From Sphingomonas kyeonggiensis (GTDB lineage: Bacteria; Pseudomonadota; Alphaproteobacteria; Sphingomonadales; Sphingomonadaceae), in the NCBI RefSeq assembly GCF_014196745.1, contig NZ_JACIEH010000006.1, positions 1 to 64,000 on the forward strand: 64,000 nucleotides of DNA, given 5' to 3'. Positions 50,796 to 59,549 of this stretch are shown here, in pieces. The first letter of the stretch is position 1. Each line of letters opens with the position of its first letter. Below the pieces are notes generated by a model. It was not told the DNA's origin. It ran no database searches and was given only the letters and a program-made list of their open reading frames with translations. The position numbers were made by a program, and so were the translations under genes.

Positions 50796-52277
50796 TCAGG
50801 CGGCGAGATAGCGGTCCAGGAACTGCTGGTGCCCCGGCATCTGCGCCACGGTGCGCGCGATGCCGGACTTCAGCTCGCCGAGCGCGGTCTGCAGTTCGCC
50901 CTCGACGATCATCCGGCCCATGTGATGATGGTTGCGCGGCTCCAGCCGCTGGCCGAGCATCACCTGCACCCAGCTATCGACCCGGAACAGGTCGTCCGAT
51001 GCCTGCCAGGCGATCGCGCCGTCGCGGAACGCCGCGATCCGCTCGGCGAGCGAGTCGGGGATCTCCATCGTCCGGCAATGATCCCAGAAGCCGCCATCGT
51101 TCCGCTGGTTCAGATGGTAGTGGAGAATGATGAAGTCGCGGATCCGCTCGATCTCGACATGGCTGAGCGCGTTGAACCGGGCCGCGACGCCGTCGCCGAT
51201 CCCGCCGAACGGGAAGAGCTGCACCAGCCGGGTGATCGCGATCATGATCAGGTGGATGCTGGTCGATTCCAGCGGCTCGACGAAGCCGCTGGCCAGGCCG
51301 AGCGCCACGACGTTCTTGTCCCACACTTTCTTGCGGCGGCCGGCCTTGAAGCGGATCAGGCGCGGTTCGATCAGCGTCTTGCCTTCGATGCGGCTATCGA
51401 GCAGCGCGCGAGCCTTGTCGTCGTCCAGAAAATCCTTCGCATAGACCAGCCCGTTGCCGACGCGGTGCTGCAGCGGGATGCGCCATTGCCAGCCGGCCTC
51501 ATGGGCCGTGGCCCGGGTGTAGGGGACTGCCGGGCCAACCGACTCGGTCTGCACCGCGAGCGCGCTGTCGGTGGGGAGCCAATGGCCCCAATCCTCATAT
51601 CCGGCATGCAGGGTCTGTTCGATCAGCAGGCCGCGGAAGCCGGTGCAGTCGATGAAGAGATCGCCCTCCAGCCGCTCGCCCGAGGCGAGCTTCAGGGCGG
51701 TGACGAAACCGGTCTCCGGATGCTGCTCGACGCTTTCGATTTTACCTTCGATACGGGTGACGCCCTGCGGTTCGGCGAAGGCGCGCAGGAACCGCGCGTA
51801 GCGGCCGGCATCGAGGTGGTAGGCGTAGTTGATGTGCCCCTGTTCGGGGATGGCGAAGCGTTCGGCCTTGGCTGCCTGCAGCTCGAAGCAATAATCGCCG
51901 AGCTCGCCGCCCCAGCCTTCCTCGCGAGCCTCGAGCCAGAAATGGTGGAAGTCGCCCATCCAGGTCGATTTGCCGATCTGGCCGAAGCTGTGGATGTAGC
52001 GGTCACCCTGCTTCGCCCAATCCTCGAACAGGATGCCGAGCTTGAAGGTGGAGAGCGTCTCGCGCAGGAATGCCTTCTCGTCGATGCCGAGCAGCTGGTG
52101 GAAGGTGCGCGCGGTGGGGATGGTGCTCTCGCCGACGCCGATCGTGCCGATCTCGTCACTCTCGACCAGGGTGATCTCGAGCAGCGGCCCGAGCAGCTTG
52201 GCGAGCGCCGCCGCGGCGATCCAGCCGGCGGTGCCACCGCCCGCGATCACGACGCGCCTGACCGGTGCCTGATCCAT
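50796..52277 (-). CDS. FAD-dependent tryptophan halogenase-family protein
   Basis: This 493-aa flavoprotein has the nucleotide-binding fold RRVVIAGGGTAGWIAAAALA (residues 7-26), the GVGESTIPT motif, Lys79 in STFKLGI (the residue that carries the reactive halogen species in PrnA), the family motif GWQWRIPLQHR and EPLESTSIHL with Glu337. All catalytic landmarks are present. It is the last gene of the TBDR-SapC-JmjC-halogenase locus, 11 bases after the JmjC-like gene stop. This family is common in such loci of Caulobacter and sphingomonads without antibiotic genes, so it may modify an imported nutrient rather than make a natural product. Confidence 0.93.
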   Translation of the reverse strand: MDQAPVRRVVIAGGGTAGWIAAAALAKLLGPLLEITLVESDEIGTIGVGESTIPTARTFHQLLGIDEKAFLRETLSTFKLGILFEDWAKQGDRYIHSFGQIGKSTWMGDFHHFWLEAREEGWGGELGDYCFELQAAKAERFAIPEQGHINYAYHLDAGRYARFLRAFAEPQGVTRIEGKIESVEQHPETGFVTALKLASGERLEGDLFIDCTGFRGLLIEQTLHAGYEDWGHWLPTDSALAVQTESVGPAVPYTRATAHEAGWQWRIPLQHRVGNGLVYAKDFLDDDKARALLDSRIEGKTLIEPRLIRFKAGRRKKVWDKNVVALGLASGFVEPLESTSIHLIMIAITRLVQLFPFGGIGDGVAARFNALSHVEIERIRDFIILHYHLNQRNDGGFWDHCRTMEIPDSLAERIAAFRDGAIAWQASDDLFRVDSWVQVMLGQRLEPRNHHHMGRMIVEGELQTALGELKSGIARTVAQMPGHQQFLDRYLAA

Positions 52278-52288
52278 CCCCGTTCCCC

Positions 52289-53326
52289 TTAGCGATTGAG
52301 CTTGTTGATGATCTGCGCGCGCAGCCGCCGCGCCGATGTCGCGTCGATCGGCGCGAGCGCACCCTGAGCATGTGCAGGCAGATGCGCCGCCGCCTGGTCA
52401 GCGGGGCCGAAGACATAATAGTCGAACATCGCCTTCCACGCCGCCTTCTCCGCCGGCGAGCGGTCGCGCAGGCTCAGCATGGCGTGGAGCAGGGTGGTCT
52501 GCGGCGTGTCGAGAAAGGCCGGTGCCTCGTTCCACCAGTAATTGACCAGCACGTTGAAGCGTTCGAGCGCCTCGACATGATGCCACCACAGCGCGGGATA
52601 GAAGAGCAGGTCGCCCGGCTCCAGCTCGGCCACCTGGGCCGCCGCCATCGCCGCATGGAAGCGGGGGTGGGCGCCGAAGTCCGGATCGGCAAAGTCGACC
52701 ATCGCGATCACCTGGCCACCAGGCGTCGGCTCGAGCGGGCCCGGATAGAGATTGGCGACCTGATCGGGCGGGAACAGGGTGAAGCGCCGGCGCCCGGCCG
52801 CGCAGATCGCCATGTTGTGCGACATGTCGTGATGCGCATGCGCGGTGGTGCGGTTGCCGATCCAGATGCTGGCGAGCACGCCGTGCGCGAACATCGGATC
52901 AACGAGCGGCAGGTCGTTCTCGGCGCGGAAGCCGGGCAGATAGCGGTCGAGATCGGTCGAGCCGACATAGAGGCTCTCGGGATCGGCATCGTCGAGCCCG
53001 GAGCGCAGCCGCTCCAGCAAATCGGTCATGCCAACCCGGGCGCCCTCGAAATTGAAGCCGGTGAGGTCGGGATTATAGTGGAAGCGGCCGTGGATTCCGG
53101 GCGGGCCGGTGAAGCCGACCACCGGCTGGCCGGAATCGAAGCGCTCCAGATAGGCGATGGCGGCGGCGTCGCCCTGGCGTGCGGCGGCGACCAGCGGCCA
53201 GTCGCGCGCGACGCCGCGCAGGAGGACCGGCGCCTGGGCTTCGAGCAGCTCGGCATAGGGGATGGCGTCGAGCGGAACGCCGTGCAGCTCGCGGACCCGC
53301 GGGGCGCTGGCCGCGACGACGTTCAC
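52289..53326 (-). CDS. Cupin-like JmjC-type Fe(II)/2-oxoglutarate oxygenase
   Basis: This 345-aa protein belongs to the Cupin_8 group. Landmarks are PVLLRGVARDWPLVAAARQG, the iron motif HAHHDMSHNMA (His165-x-Asp167), GRRRFTLFPPDQVANLYPGP and the distal His249/250 in YPALWWHHVEAL. It should hydroxylate a protein or small substrate using O2 and 2-oxoglutarate. Its ATG overlaps the SapC stop (ATGA) and the halogenase follows 11 bases later, so the three are one operon. The combination TBDR, SapC, Cupin_8 and halogenase recurs in many Caulobacterales/Sphingomonadales and Xanthomonas loci. The substrate is unknown. Confidence 0.92.
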   Translation of the reverse strand: MNVVAASAPRVRELHGVPLDAIPYAELLEAQAPVLLRGVARDWPLVAAARQGDAAAIAYLERFDSGQPVVGFTGPPGIHGRFHYNPDLTGFNFEGARVGMTDLLERLRSGLDDADPESLYVGSTDLDRYLPGFRAENDLPLVDPMFAHGVLASIWIGNRTTAHAHHDMSHNMAICAAGRRRFTLFPPDQVANLYPGPLEPTPGGQVIAMVDFADPDFGAHPRFHAAMAAAQVAELEPGDLLFYPALWWHHVEALERFNVLVNYWWNEAPAFLDTPQTTLLHAMLSLRDRSPAEKAAWKAMFDYYVFGPADQAAAHLPAHAQGALAPIDATSARRLRAQIINKLNR

Positions 53327-54036
53327 GCCGCCGCCATGGTCTTGCGCTCGATCAGCCGCGACATGTTGCCGAGCGATGCGGCGATCAGGAAGGCGGGGCC
53401 GAGATAGCCGGCGCGGTGCAGCGCATCCAGCTGCGCGGAATCGAGCGCATCGAGCCGCTCGGCGGCGAGCACTTCATGGTCGGCGATCATATAGCGCCGC
53501 TCCTCGTCGAGCATCAGCTCGAGCGCGACCGGCTGGATCAGCCCAAGCGCGTCGAACGCGGCGTACATCGCCGGCGCTTCTCCCATGCCGACGTGGATCG
53601 CGGCGAGGATGCGCCCGACATGGTCGAGATAGCGGCTCTGCCCGCCATGCGGCAGGAACAGCGGCTCGCCGTCCGCGGCATCGACCCGGGGATCTTCGAA
53701 GTCGATCTGGATCACGGCGCCCACGCCATCCTCGGCCAGGCCGATCAGGAAGGGGCCGCGCTGGAGGATCAGCGGGATGTGGCGGCTCGCCCAGCGATCG
53801 CCTTCGAGGAACAGGTTCTCGTCGCGGTCGAGCCCGAGCAGGGCGACGGCCTGAAGGCCCTCGACGGGATCGCGATTGAACAGGATCGGGAAGTCGCGTT
53901 GCGCGTCGGCAAATTCGGTTGGGAAAAGCAGCGCCTGGTTGACCGCGTCGCCATGCGCGGCGCCGTAGCGGAGCGCGACGCGCAGTTCGGCATGGGCGAC
54001 ATTGTCGAGGGCGACCGGTCGGGTCATTGCTTGCAT
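53323..54036 (-). CDS. SapC-family protein
   Basis: This 237-aa protein has a SapC-type sequence (VNQALLFPTEFADAQRDFPI, LLGLDRDENLFLEGDRWASR, ALELMLDEERRYMIADHEVL). It has no signal peptide. Originally named after an S-layer-region gene of Campylobacter, the family is mostly found beside TBDRs in alphaproteobacteria and xanthomonads; its biochemical role is unknown. It lies 252 bases downstream of the TBDR and is coupled to the JmjC-like gene by ATGA. An in-frame ATG at 54027 is an alternative start; neither has a strong ribosome-binding site. Confidence 0.9.
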   Translation of the reverse strand: MQAMTRPVALDNVAHAELRVALRYGAAHGDAVNQALLFPTEFADAQRDFPILFNRDPVEGLQAVALLGLDRDENLFLEGDRWASRHIPLILQRGPFLIGLAEDGVGAVIQIDFEDPRVDAADGEPLFLPHGGQSRYLDHVGRILAAIHVGMGEAPAMYAAFDALGLIQPVALELMLDEERRYMIADHEVLAAERLDALDSAQLDALHRAGYLGPAFLIAASLGNMSRLIERKTMAAA

Positions 54037-54141
54037 CCGGCTTGTGGGAGGCCAGCATGGCGCAAAGCGCGCCGGGCCTCAATCGATTGGAGAAAGGGGC
54101 CGCCGCACATGGCGGCAGCCCCAGTTCCCCCTTTTCCCTTT

Positions 54142-54258
54142 CCCTCTCTCCGCCTGCGGGGAGAGGGTGGCGAGGCATAGCCGAAGCGGGGAGAGGGGCA
54201 GTGCGTGTCCCCCCGTTATGCCCCTCTCCCCGGTCCTCTCCCCGCTGGCGGGGAGAGG
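54142..54258. repeat. Nested GC-rich palindromic element between TBDR and sapC
   Basis: Three inverted repeats are packed into 117 bases. These are 54142-54167 (CCCTCTC...GAGAGGG around CCGC/GCGG), 54187-54200 with 54219-54232 (14 bp, perfect, 18-base spacer) and 54235-54258 (11-bp perfect stem, TG loop). All share the core CTCTCCCC/GGGGAGAG. This is the look of a dispersed intergenic palindromic repeat. Lying downstream of the TBDR stop and before sapC, it may terminate or protect the TBDR transcript and lower sapC-operon expression. Confidence 0.65.
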
Positions 54259-54288
54259 GAGATGGGCTTCACCTCGCTACCGCTACGA

Positions 54289-57200
54289 TCAGAACTTGAA
54301 GCGGGCACCGAGCAGGAAGCGCCGGTCGAGTTCCTGCGCGAACCAGAGCTGCTTCTCGTTGCGGGCATAGGTCCGCACCGAAGTCTCGGTGAGGTTGATG
54401 CCCTCGAGCGTCACGGCGATGTTCGGCGTGAACTCGTAGCTGATCGTGGCGTCGAGCTGGCCGAACGGCGCGGTGAACTCGGGGTTGCGTGAGCCCTGGC
54501 GGTTGATCCCCGAGAGGAACTTGTCGCGCCAGTTATAGGCCACGCGGGCCGAGAGGCCGTGCTTCTCATAGATCAGCGTGCCGCTGACCGTGTCCGACAG
54601 GCCGAGCAGGGCGAACTGGTCTTCCGCCGGGCTGGCGCCCAGGTTGAAGCCCACGTCACCACGCACCAGCGTATATGCCGCCGCGATGCCGAAGCCCGTC
54701 GAGCCCAGGAAATACTGGCCGGCGAGTTCGACGCCGTAGATTTCGGCGTCCTTGTTGTTGATCGGCTGCGTCACCTGGAACTGGTAGAGCGGATCGCTCG
54801 CATTGCCGTTCAGGTCATAGGTGTTGTTGATCGTCTTGACGAAATTGTCGTCGAGCGAACGCGTCGCCGGATTGTAGTTGGCGGCGAATTGCGCCGTCGC
54901 CGCCGCCACCGATCCGGTCGCCTGGATCAGTGCCGACATGACGAACAGGTTCACGTCGCTGGTATCGGCGCCGAGGCCGCCCAGTGCGGTCTTGGCCGAG
55001 CCGGAACGGCTACCCGCCGCGCCCGAGCTCGGATCGCGCAGGCCGAACAGCGAGGAGGTGTACTGGCCGTTGCCGATGAAGTTGCGCACGCGCTTGTCGA
55101 AGAACGCGACCGACACATAGCTGTCCGGCTTGAAATACCATTCCAGCGAGGCGTCGAAGTTGTCCGATTCGAGCGGCCGCAGACGGGCGTTGCCGACCGA
55201 CGCGCCGGGGATACCGCCATTGTTGGTCGGACGCGGCGGGCCGCCGACCGTCGTCGCGGTGTAGAGGTTGTTGTAGTTCGGCCGGGCGATCGTCTTGCTG
55301 TACGACAGGCGGCCGATCAGGTTCTTGGCGAACTCGACCTGGAAGTCGACCTGCGGCAGCAGGTTGCTGTAGCTGCCGCCATCGGTGACGAACTGGGTGT
55401 TGTTCGAGATCGACACGGTGAAGTCGTTGTCCGACACCCAGGCGATGCCCGCCGGGATGGCTTCCAGCGACGTGGTCGTCGACTTGGTGTGCTCGTAGCG
55501 GACGCCCGCGACCAGGCGTGCCGGCGCGCCGCCCAGCTCACCCTTCCAGGTCAGCTGGCCATAGGCTGCCCAGATCTCTTCCTTGACCCGGTTGTCCTGG
55601 CTGCTGGTGACGCCAACCGCCTTGCCCTGGCTCGCATAATAGGGCGAGAGGATCGAATAGAGGTCCGAGGCCACGCCGCGGAAGGCGATCTGCGATTCCG
55701 GATCGCCGCCCGGGTTGAACTTGTGGAACTTGCACTCGAGGCAGAAGGCCTGGAGCGCGCCCGGCGCGCGCGCGTTCACGTCGCCCGGATTGTTGATGCC
55801 CCAGTCGCCCAGCGTCTGCTGGGTGGCCTGGAAGGTCTGGCGCATGTCGGTGGTGCGATAATTGCCGCCGAAGTCGAAGCGGCTGTCGCCGCCCAGATCC
55901 CAGCCGAAGTCCGCACGCAGCTCCTTGACCTTCTGGCGCTGGGTCGAGCGATTGGTGCGGCCGACCTGCGAGCCGACATCGTTCACGTCGAGCGGGCCCG
56001 CCGCGCCATAGGTGATGTCCTGCTGCGGGATGCCGTGCGAATAGTCGACCGAGTGCGAGGCGACGACGTTGGCGCCCATGCCCACCAGCGTGGAGCTGAC
56101 GCCATTGGGATTGTCCGGCGTGCTCGACGAGGTCGAGATATGGCCGTCGAGCTTCAGCGAGAAGTTGCTGGCGAACTGCCACTCCAGGTTGAGGCCGTAA
56201 TCCTCCAGCTTGCCCTTCTGCGCGCGCGACTGGGCCTCGAAGCCTTCGTCCTTCTGGCCGTTGATCGTCTCGTGCAGATACTGGGCGGTGGCGACGGTGG
56301 GATTGCCGTCGAAGGTCACCACGTCGAACGGGCGGCTGAACCAGTTCGAGAGGTCCGAACGCGTCTCGCGCTGCTTGTTCTGCGCGTACAGGGCGTCGGC
56401 GGTGATGGTCAGCGCGTCGGTGGGCCTGAACTGGACCACCGCCTGGCCGTTGATGCGCTCACGCGAGCCCTCGGCATAGTGGTAGCGGCTGTCGTTCGGG
56501 ATCGCGACGAGCTGGTTCGGGTTCGTCGGCGCGTTGTTGACCACGGTGCAGGTCGGCGTCGGCGTCGTCGTCCCTGCCGGGCATGCGCCGCCCGAACGGG
56601 CGAAGCCGCCGGTCAGGAAGGTGCTGTAGGGGATGATGTTCCAGTCGTTCGACGTGGCGGCGATCGAAGTGTAGTTGCGCTTCTGATAGCTGCCGAACAG
56701 CATCACGCCGAAGCGCTGCTCCGGATCGCTCCAGCTCACCACGCCGGAGACTTCCGGCGTGACCTTCGAGCCGCAGTCGATGCAGTTGTTGACGCTGGTG
56801 TCATAGACCGCCTTGGCGCCGATGCTGCCATGGAGGCCGGTCTTGTTGTCGTCGAGCGGCTTGCGCGAGACCACGTTGATCGTGGCGCCGATGCCGCCCG
56901 AGGGGACCGCCGCGCGGCCGGTCTTGTAGACTTCGAGCGTGCGCACGCCTTCGGTCGCCAGGTTCGAGAAGTCGAACGAGCGGCTGGTGCCCTGGGCGCC
57001 GTCGGCATTCTGGTCGCCGCCGACCACCGAGACGGCGGCGGTGGCGAGCTGGCGGCCGTTCAGCGTGACCATGTTGTAGGTCGGGCCGAAGCCGCGGACG
57101 GTGACCTGCGAGCCCTCGCCGTTGGTGCGGTTGATCGACACACCCGGGATACGCTGCAGCGATTCGGCCAGGTTGGTGTCGGGGAACTTGCCGATGTCCT

Positions 57201-57456
57201 CGGCCGAGATAGCATCGACGATGCCGGGGGCCTCGCGCTTGATCTGGATCGAGCGCTCGAGGCTGGCGCGAATGCCGGTGACGACGATCGCGCCGTCGTC
57301 CTGCGGCGTCTCGGCGACCTGGCCGCCGTCGCTGGCCTGTGCGCTGACAGCGTTGTCGGTCTGCGCATGGGCGAAGCTGGGCATGGCGAGCCCGACGGCA
57401 ACGGCGAAGATGGATGCGGAACGCGCAAGTATAGGCGTGCGCTTGAAGCTAGTCAT
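54289..57456 (-). CDS. TonB-dependent receptor of the Xanthomonas/Caulobacter clade, SapC/halogenase locus
   Basis: This 1055-aa receptor has a signal peptide (SIFAVAVGLAMPSFAHAQ), then GAIVVTGIRASLERSIQIKR and the clade signature FPDTNLAESLQRIPGVSINR with GSQVTVRGFGPTYNMVTLNG. Two Cys in NCIDCGSK and two in FCLECKFH could form disulfides in extracellular loops. It ends GARFKF. GGAGGGG lies right before the ATG. The downstream SapC, Cupin_8 and halogenase genes on the same strand suggest one uptake-and-modification pathway, probably for a glycan or aromatic glycoside. No glycosidase is present in the window. Confidence 0.94.
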   Translation of the reverse strand: MTSFKRTPILARSASIFAVAVGLAMPSFAHAQTDNAVSAQASDGGQVAETPQDDGAIVVTGIRASLERSIQIKREAPGIVDAISAEDIGKFPDTNLAESLQRIPGVSINRTNGEGSQVTVRGFGPTYNMVTLNGRQLATAAVSVVGGDQNADGAQGTSRSFDFSNLATEGVRTLEVYKTGRAAVPSGGIGATINVVSRKPLDDNKTGLHGSIGAKAVYDTSVNNCIDCGSKVTPEVSGVVSWSDPEQRFGVMLFGSYQKRNYTSIAATSNDWNIIPYSTFLTGGFARSGGACPAGTTTPTPTCTVVNNAPTNPNQLVAIPNDSRYHYAEGSRERINGQAVVQFRPTDALTITADALYAQNKQRETRSDLSNWFSRPFDVVTFDGNPTVATAQYLHETINGQKDEGFEAQSRAQKGKLEDYGLNLEWQFASNFSLKLDGHISTSSSTPDNPNGVSSTLVGMGANVVASHSVDYSHGIPQQDITYGAAGPLDVNDVGSQVGRTNRSTQRQKVKELRADFGWDLGGDSRFDFGGNYRTTDMRQTFQATQQTLGDWGINNPGDVNARAPGALQAFCLECKFHKFNPGGDPESQIAFRGVASDLYSILSPYYASQGKAVGVTSSQDNRVKEEIWAAYGQLTWKGELGGAPARLVAGVRYEHTKSTTTSLEAIPAGIAWVSDNDFTVSISNNTQFVTDGGSYSNLLPQVDFQVEFAKNLIGRLSYSKTIARPNYNNLYTATTVGGPPRPTNNGGIPGASVGNARLRPLESDNFDASLEWYFKPDSYVSVAFFDKRVRNFIGNGQYTSSLFGLRDPSSGAAGSRSGSAKTALGGLGADTSDVNLFVMSALIQATGSVAAATAQFAANYNPATRSLDDNFVKTINNTYDLNGNASDPLYQFQVTQPINNKDAEIYGVELAGQYFLGSTGFGIAAAYTLVRGDVGFNLGASPAEDQFALLGLSDTVSGTLIYEKHGLSARVAYNWRDKFLSGINRQGSRNPEFTAPFGQLDATISYEFTPNIAVTLEGINLTETSVRTYARNEKQLWFAQELDRRFLLGARFKF

Positions 57457-57720
57457 AACCCCTCCTCTTGGCGCCCCTGAACCGGACGCGACTTTTTATT
57501 TATTGCGGGCGAGCGAAGTGCCTCCCTGATGTTATCGCTATCATCGGTTTGCCGTCTGTCAATCCGGGGGGAGTCGATTGGAAGCGGTTCCAAATTCGTA
57601 TTGATGCAAACTGTTGCATCGCTGCGACAGATTGGGGTGTCGCCGGGCCGTTCGGCCGGTTCGGGAGGCGCGATTTTCGGTCCGGATCGGTGGCGTTTCG
57701 GAATTCGAGTCGGTGCCGGA

Positions 57721-58389
57721 TCAGCCGTGGAAGCTCGCCCATTCGGCAAGCGGCGCCCGCTCGACCGGGAAGCGGTTGATCGGCGCGTCCGGATCACGGA
57801 AGCCGATTGCCATGCCCGTGAACAACAATTGCTCCCCGGGGATCTCGAGGAAATCGCGGACCGTGGCGTGGTGGACCGACCAGGCTTCCTGCGCGCAGCT
57901 GTCGAGCCCGGCTTCGCGCAGGAGCAGCATCAGCGTCTGGAGGAACATGCCGCAATCGGACCATTGCGGCGGGCCGTGATCGCGGCGCAGCGTGCAGAAC
58001 AGCCCCACGGGCGCGCCGAAGAACTGCCAGTTGGCGGCGAACCAGCGGAGGCGGGCGGCCTTGTCCTCGCGCGGGATGCCCAGGCTGGCGTACATCGCCT
58101 CGCCCACGGCGAAGCGGCGGTCGCGATAGGGGCTGCCCAGCGGCTGGGGGTAGACCTGATAGTCTGGCGGGTCGCCGAACGGGGCCTCGGCGAGGCGTGC
58201 ATGCATGATCGCCCTGAGCCGGTCCATCGCGTCGCCCGACACGACATGGACATGCCAGGGCTGGAGATTGCCGCCCGAGGGCGCCCGGCCGGCACGCGCG
58301 ATCAGATCGGCGAGCAGGTCGATGTCGACTGGCCTGTCGAGGAACGCCCGGACCGAGCGGCGGCTGGCGACGGCTTCGCTGACGTTCAA
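57721..58389 (-). CDS. Nitroreductase-family flavoprotein
   Basis: This 222-aa FMN-dependent oxidoreductase has the N-terminal FMN motif EAVASRRSVRAFLDRPVD, GRAPSGGNLQPWHVHVV and the C-terminal AIGFRDPDAPINRFPVERAP, typical of NfnB-like/BluB-adjacent nitroreductases. The best start is TTG 58389, whose TTGA overlaps the stop of the acyl-CoA dehydrogenase gene, giving translational coupling; no ATG begins the conserved region. It is the last gene of the fadB-like - acyl-CoA dehydrogenase operon and probably reduces an enoyl or nitro compound or recycles flavin; the exact substrate is unknown. Confidence 0.87.
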   Translation of the reverse strand: MNVSEAVASRRSVRAFLDRPVDIDLLADLIARAGRAPSGGNLQPWHVHVVSGDAMDRLRAIMHARLAEAPFGDPPDYQVYPQPLGSPYRDRRFAVGEAMYASLGIPREDKAARLRWFAANWQFFGAPVGLFCTLRRDHGPPQWSDCGMFLQTLMLLLREAGLDSCAQEAWSVHHATVRDFLEIPGEQLLFTGMAIGFRDPDAPINRFPVERAPLAEWASFHG

Positions 58390-59528
58390 AGCGAACGCCC
58401 GATCACTTCCTTCATGATCTCGTTCGTGCCGCCATAGATCCGCGACACCCGGGCATCGCGCCACAGCCGGGCGATCGGATATTCGTTCATGTATCCGGCC
58501 CCGCCATGGAGCTGCAGCGCGGCGTCGCACACTTCGCCCTGCAGATCGGTGTGCCACAGCTTGGCGGCCGATGCCTCTACCGCGGTCAGCTCGCCGGCGA
58601 CGTGCCGGCGGATCGCCCAGTCGAGATGCGCCCAGCCGACCTGGAGCTTGCTCGCCAGGTCGGCGAGGACGAAGCGGGTGTTCTGGAAGTCGAACACCGT
58701 CTTGCCGAACGCCTTGCGCTCCTTGACGAAGGCCAGCGCCTCGTCGAACGCGCGCTGCGCCGCCGCCTGCGCGCCGACCGCGATCGACAGCCTTTCCTGG
58801 GGAAGCTGGTTCATCAGATACGCGAAACCGCGCCCTTCCTCGCCCAGGCAATTGGTGATCGGCACGCGGACATCGTTGAAGAACAGCTCGGACGTATCCG
58901 CCGAATGCTGGCCGATCTTGTCGAGGTTGCGCCCGCGGGCGAAGCCTTCGCGATTGGCTTCGACGAGGATCAGCGAAATGCCCCTGGCGCCCGCCTCGGG
59001 ATCGGTCTTGGCGACGACGATGATCAGGTCGGCGTTCTGGCCGTTGGTGATATAGGTCTTGGAGCCGTTGACGACATAATGATTGCCGTCCTTGCGCGCG
59101 GTGGTCTTCACGCCCTGCAGGTCCGATCCCGCGCCCGGCTCGGTCATCGCGATCGCGGTGACGACTTCGCCCGAGATCATCCCCGGCAGCCATTGCCGCT
59201 TCTGCTCCTCCGATCCGTAATGGAGGATGTAATCGGCGACGATGTCCGATTGCAGCGTGATGCCTGCCGACGAGCCCGACCAGGCCAACTCCTCGCCGAC
59301 CACGGCGTTGTAGCCGAAGTCGAGGCCGAGCCCGCCATATGCCTCCGGCATCGTCGGGCAGAGTAGCCCGGCCTCGCCGCAGTCGCGCCAGAACTGGCGG
59401 TCGACGATGCCTTCCTTCTCCCAGCGCTCGAGATTGGGCGTCAGTTTCGCATCGAAGAACTTGCGCACCTGGTCGCGGAAAAGCGCGTGGCTCTCGTCAT
59501 AGGCGGTGCGGCCATTGGTGTTCAGCAC
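58386..59528 (-). CDS. Acyl-CoA dehydrogenase, long-chain (LCAD) type
   Basis: This 380-aa flavoprotein has AIAMTEPGAGSDLQGVKTTA and the FAD/substrate motifs of acyl-CoA dehydrogenases. The C-terminus reads IYGGTNEIMKEVIG, so the usual catalytic Glu of YEGT is Gly. Instead, Glu235 in QLPQERLSIA is present, the position of the base in mammalian LCAD-type enzymes, so activity is expected. It oxidises acyl-CoA to trans-2-enoyl-CoA, passing electrons to ETF. It starts 21 bases after the multifunctional FadB-like gene and overlaps the nitroreductase start. Confidence 0.93.
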   Translation of the reverse strand: MLNTNGRTAYDESHALFRDQVRKFFDAKLTPNLERWEKEGIVDRQFWRDCGEAGLLCPTMPEAYGGLGLDFGYNAVVGEELAWSGSSAGITLQSDIVADYILHYGSEEQKRQWLPGMISGEVVTAIAMTEPGAGSDLQGVKTTARKDGNHYVVNGSKTYITNGQNADLIIVVAKTDPEAGARGISLILVEANREGFARGRNLDKIGQHSADTSELFFNDVRVPITNCLGEEGRGFAYLMNQLPQERLSIAVGAQAAAQRAFDEALAFVKERKAFGKTVFDFQNTRFVLADLASKLQVGWAHLDWAIRRHVAGELTAVEASAAKLWHTDLQGEVCDAALQLHGGAGYMNEYPIARLWRDARVSRIYGGTNEIMKEVIGRSL

Positions 59529-59549
59529 ATCCCGTCTCCTTATGTGGTC

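Noticed and set aside
50796..57456. Natural-product biosynthetic cluster around the tryptophan halogenase
   Set aside because: There are no NRPS, PKS, RebO/RebD or prenyltransferase-like genes; the neighbours are TBDR, SapC and Cupin_8, which fit the known uptake-linked context.
54559..57480. 973-codon plus-strand open frame
   Set aside because: Antisense of the SapC-locus TBDR; rich in Arg, Asp, Val and His in the pattern typical of reverse-frame translations.
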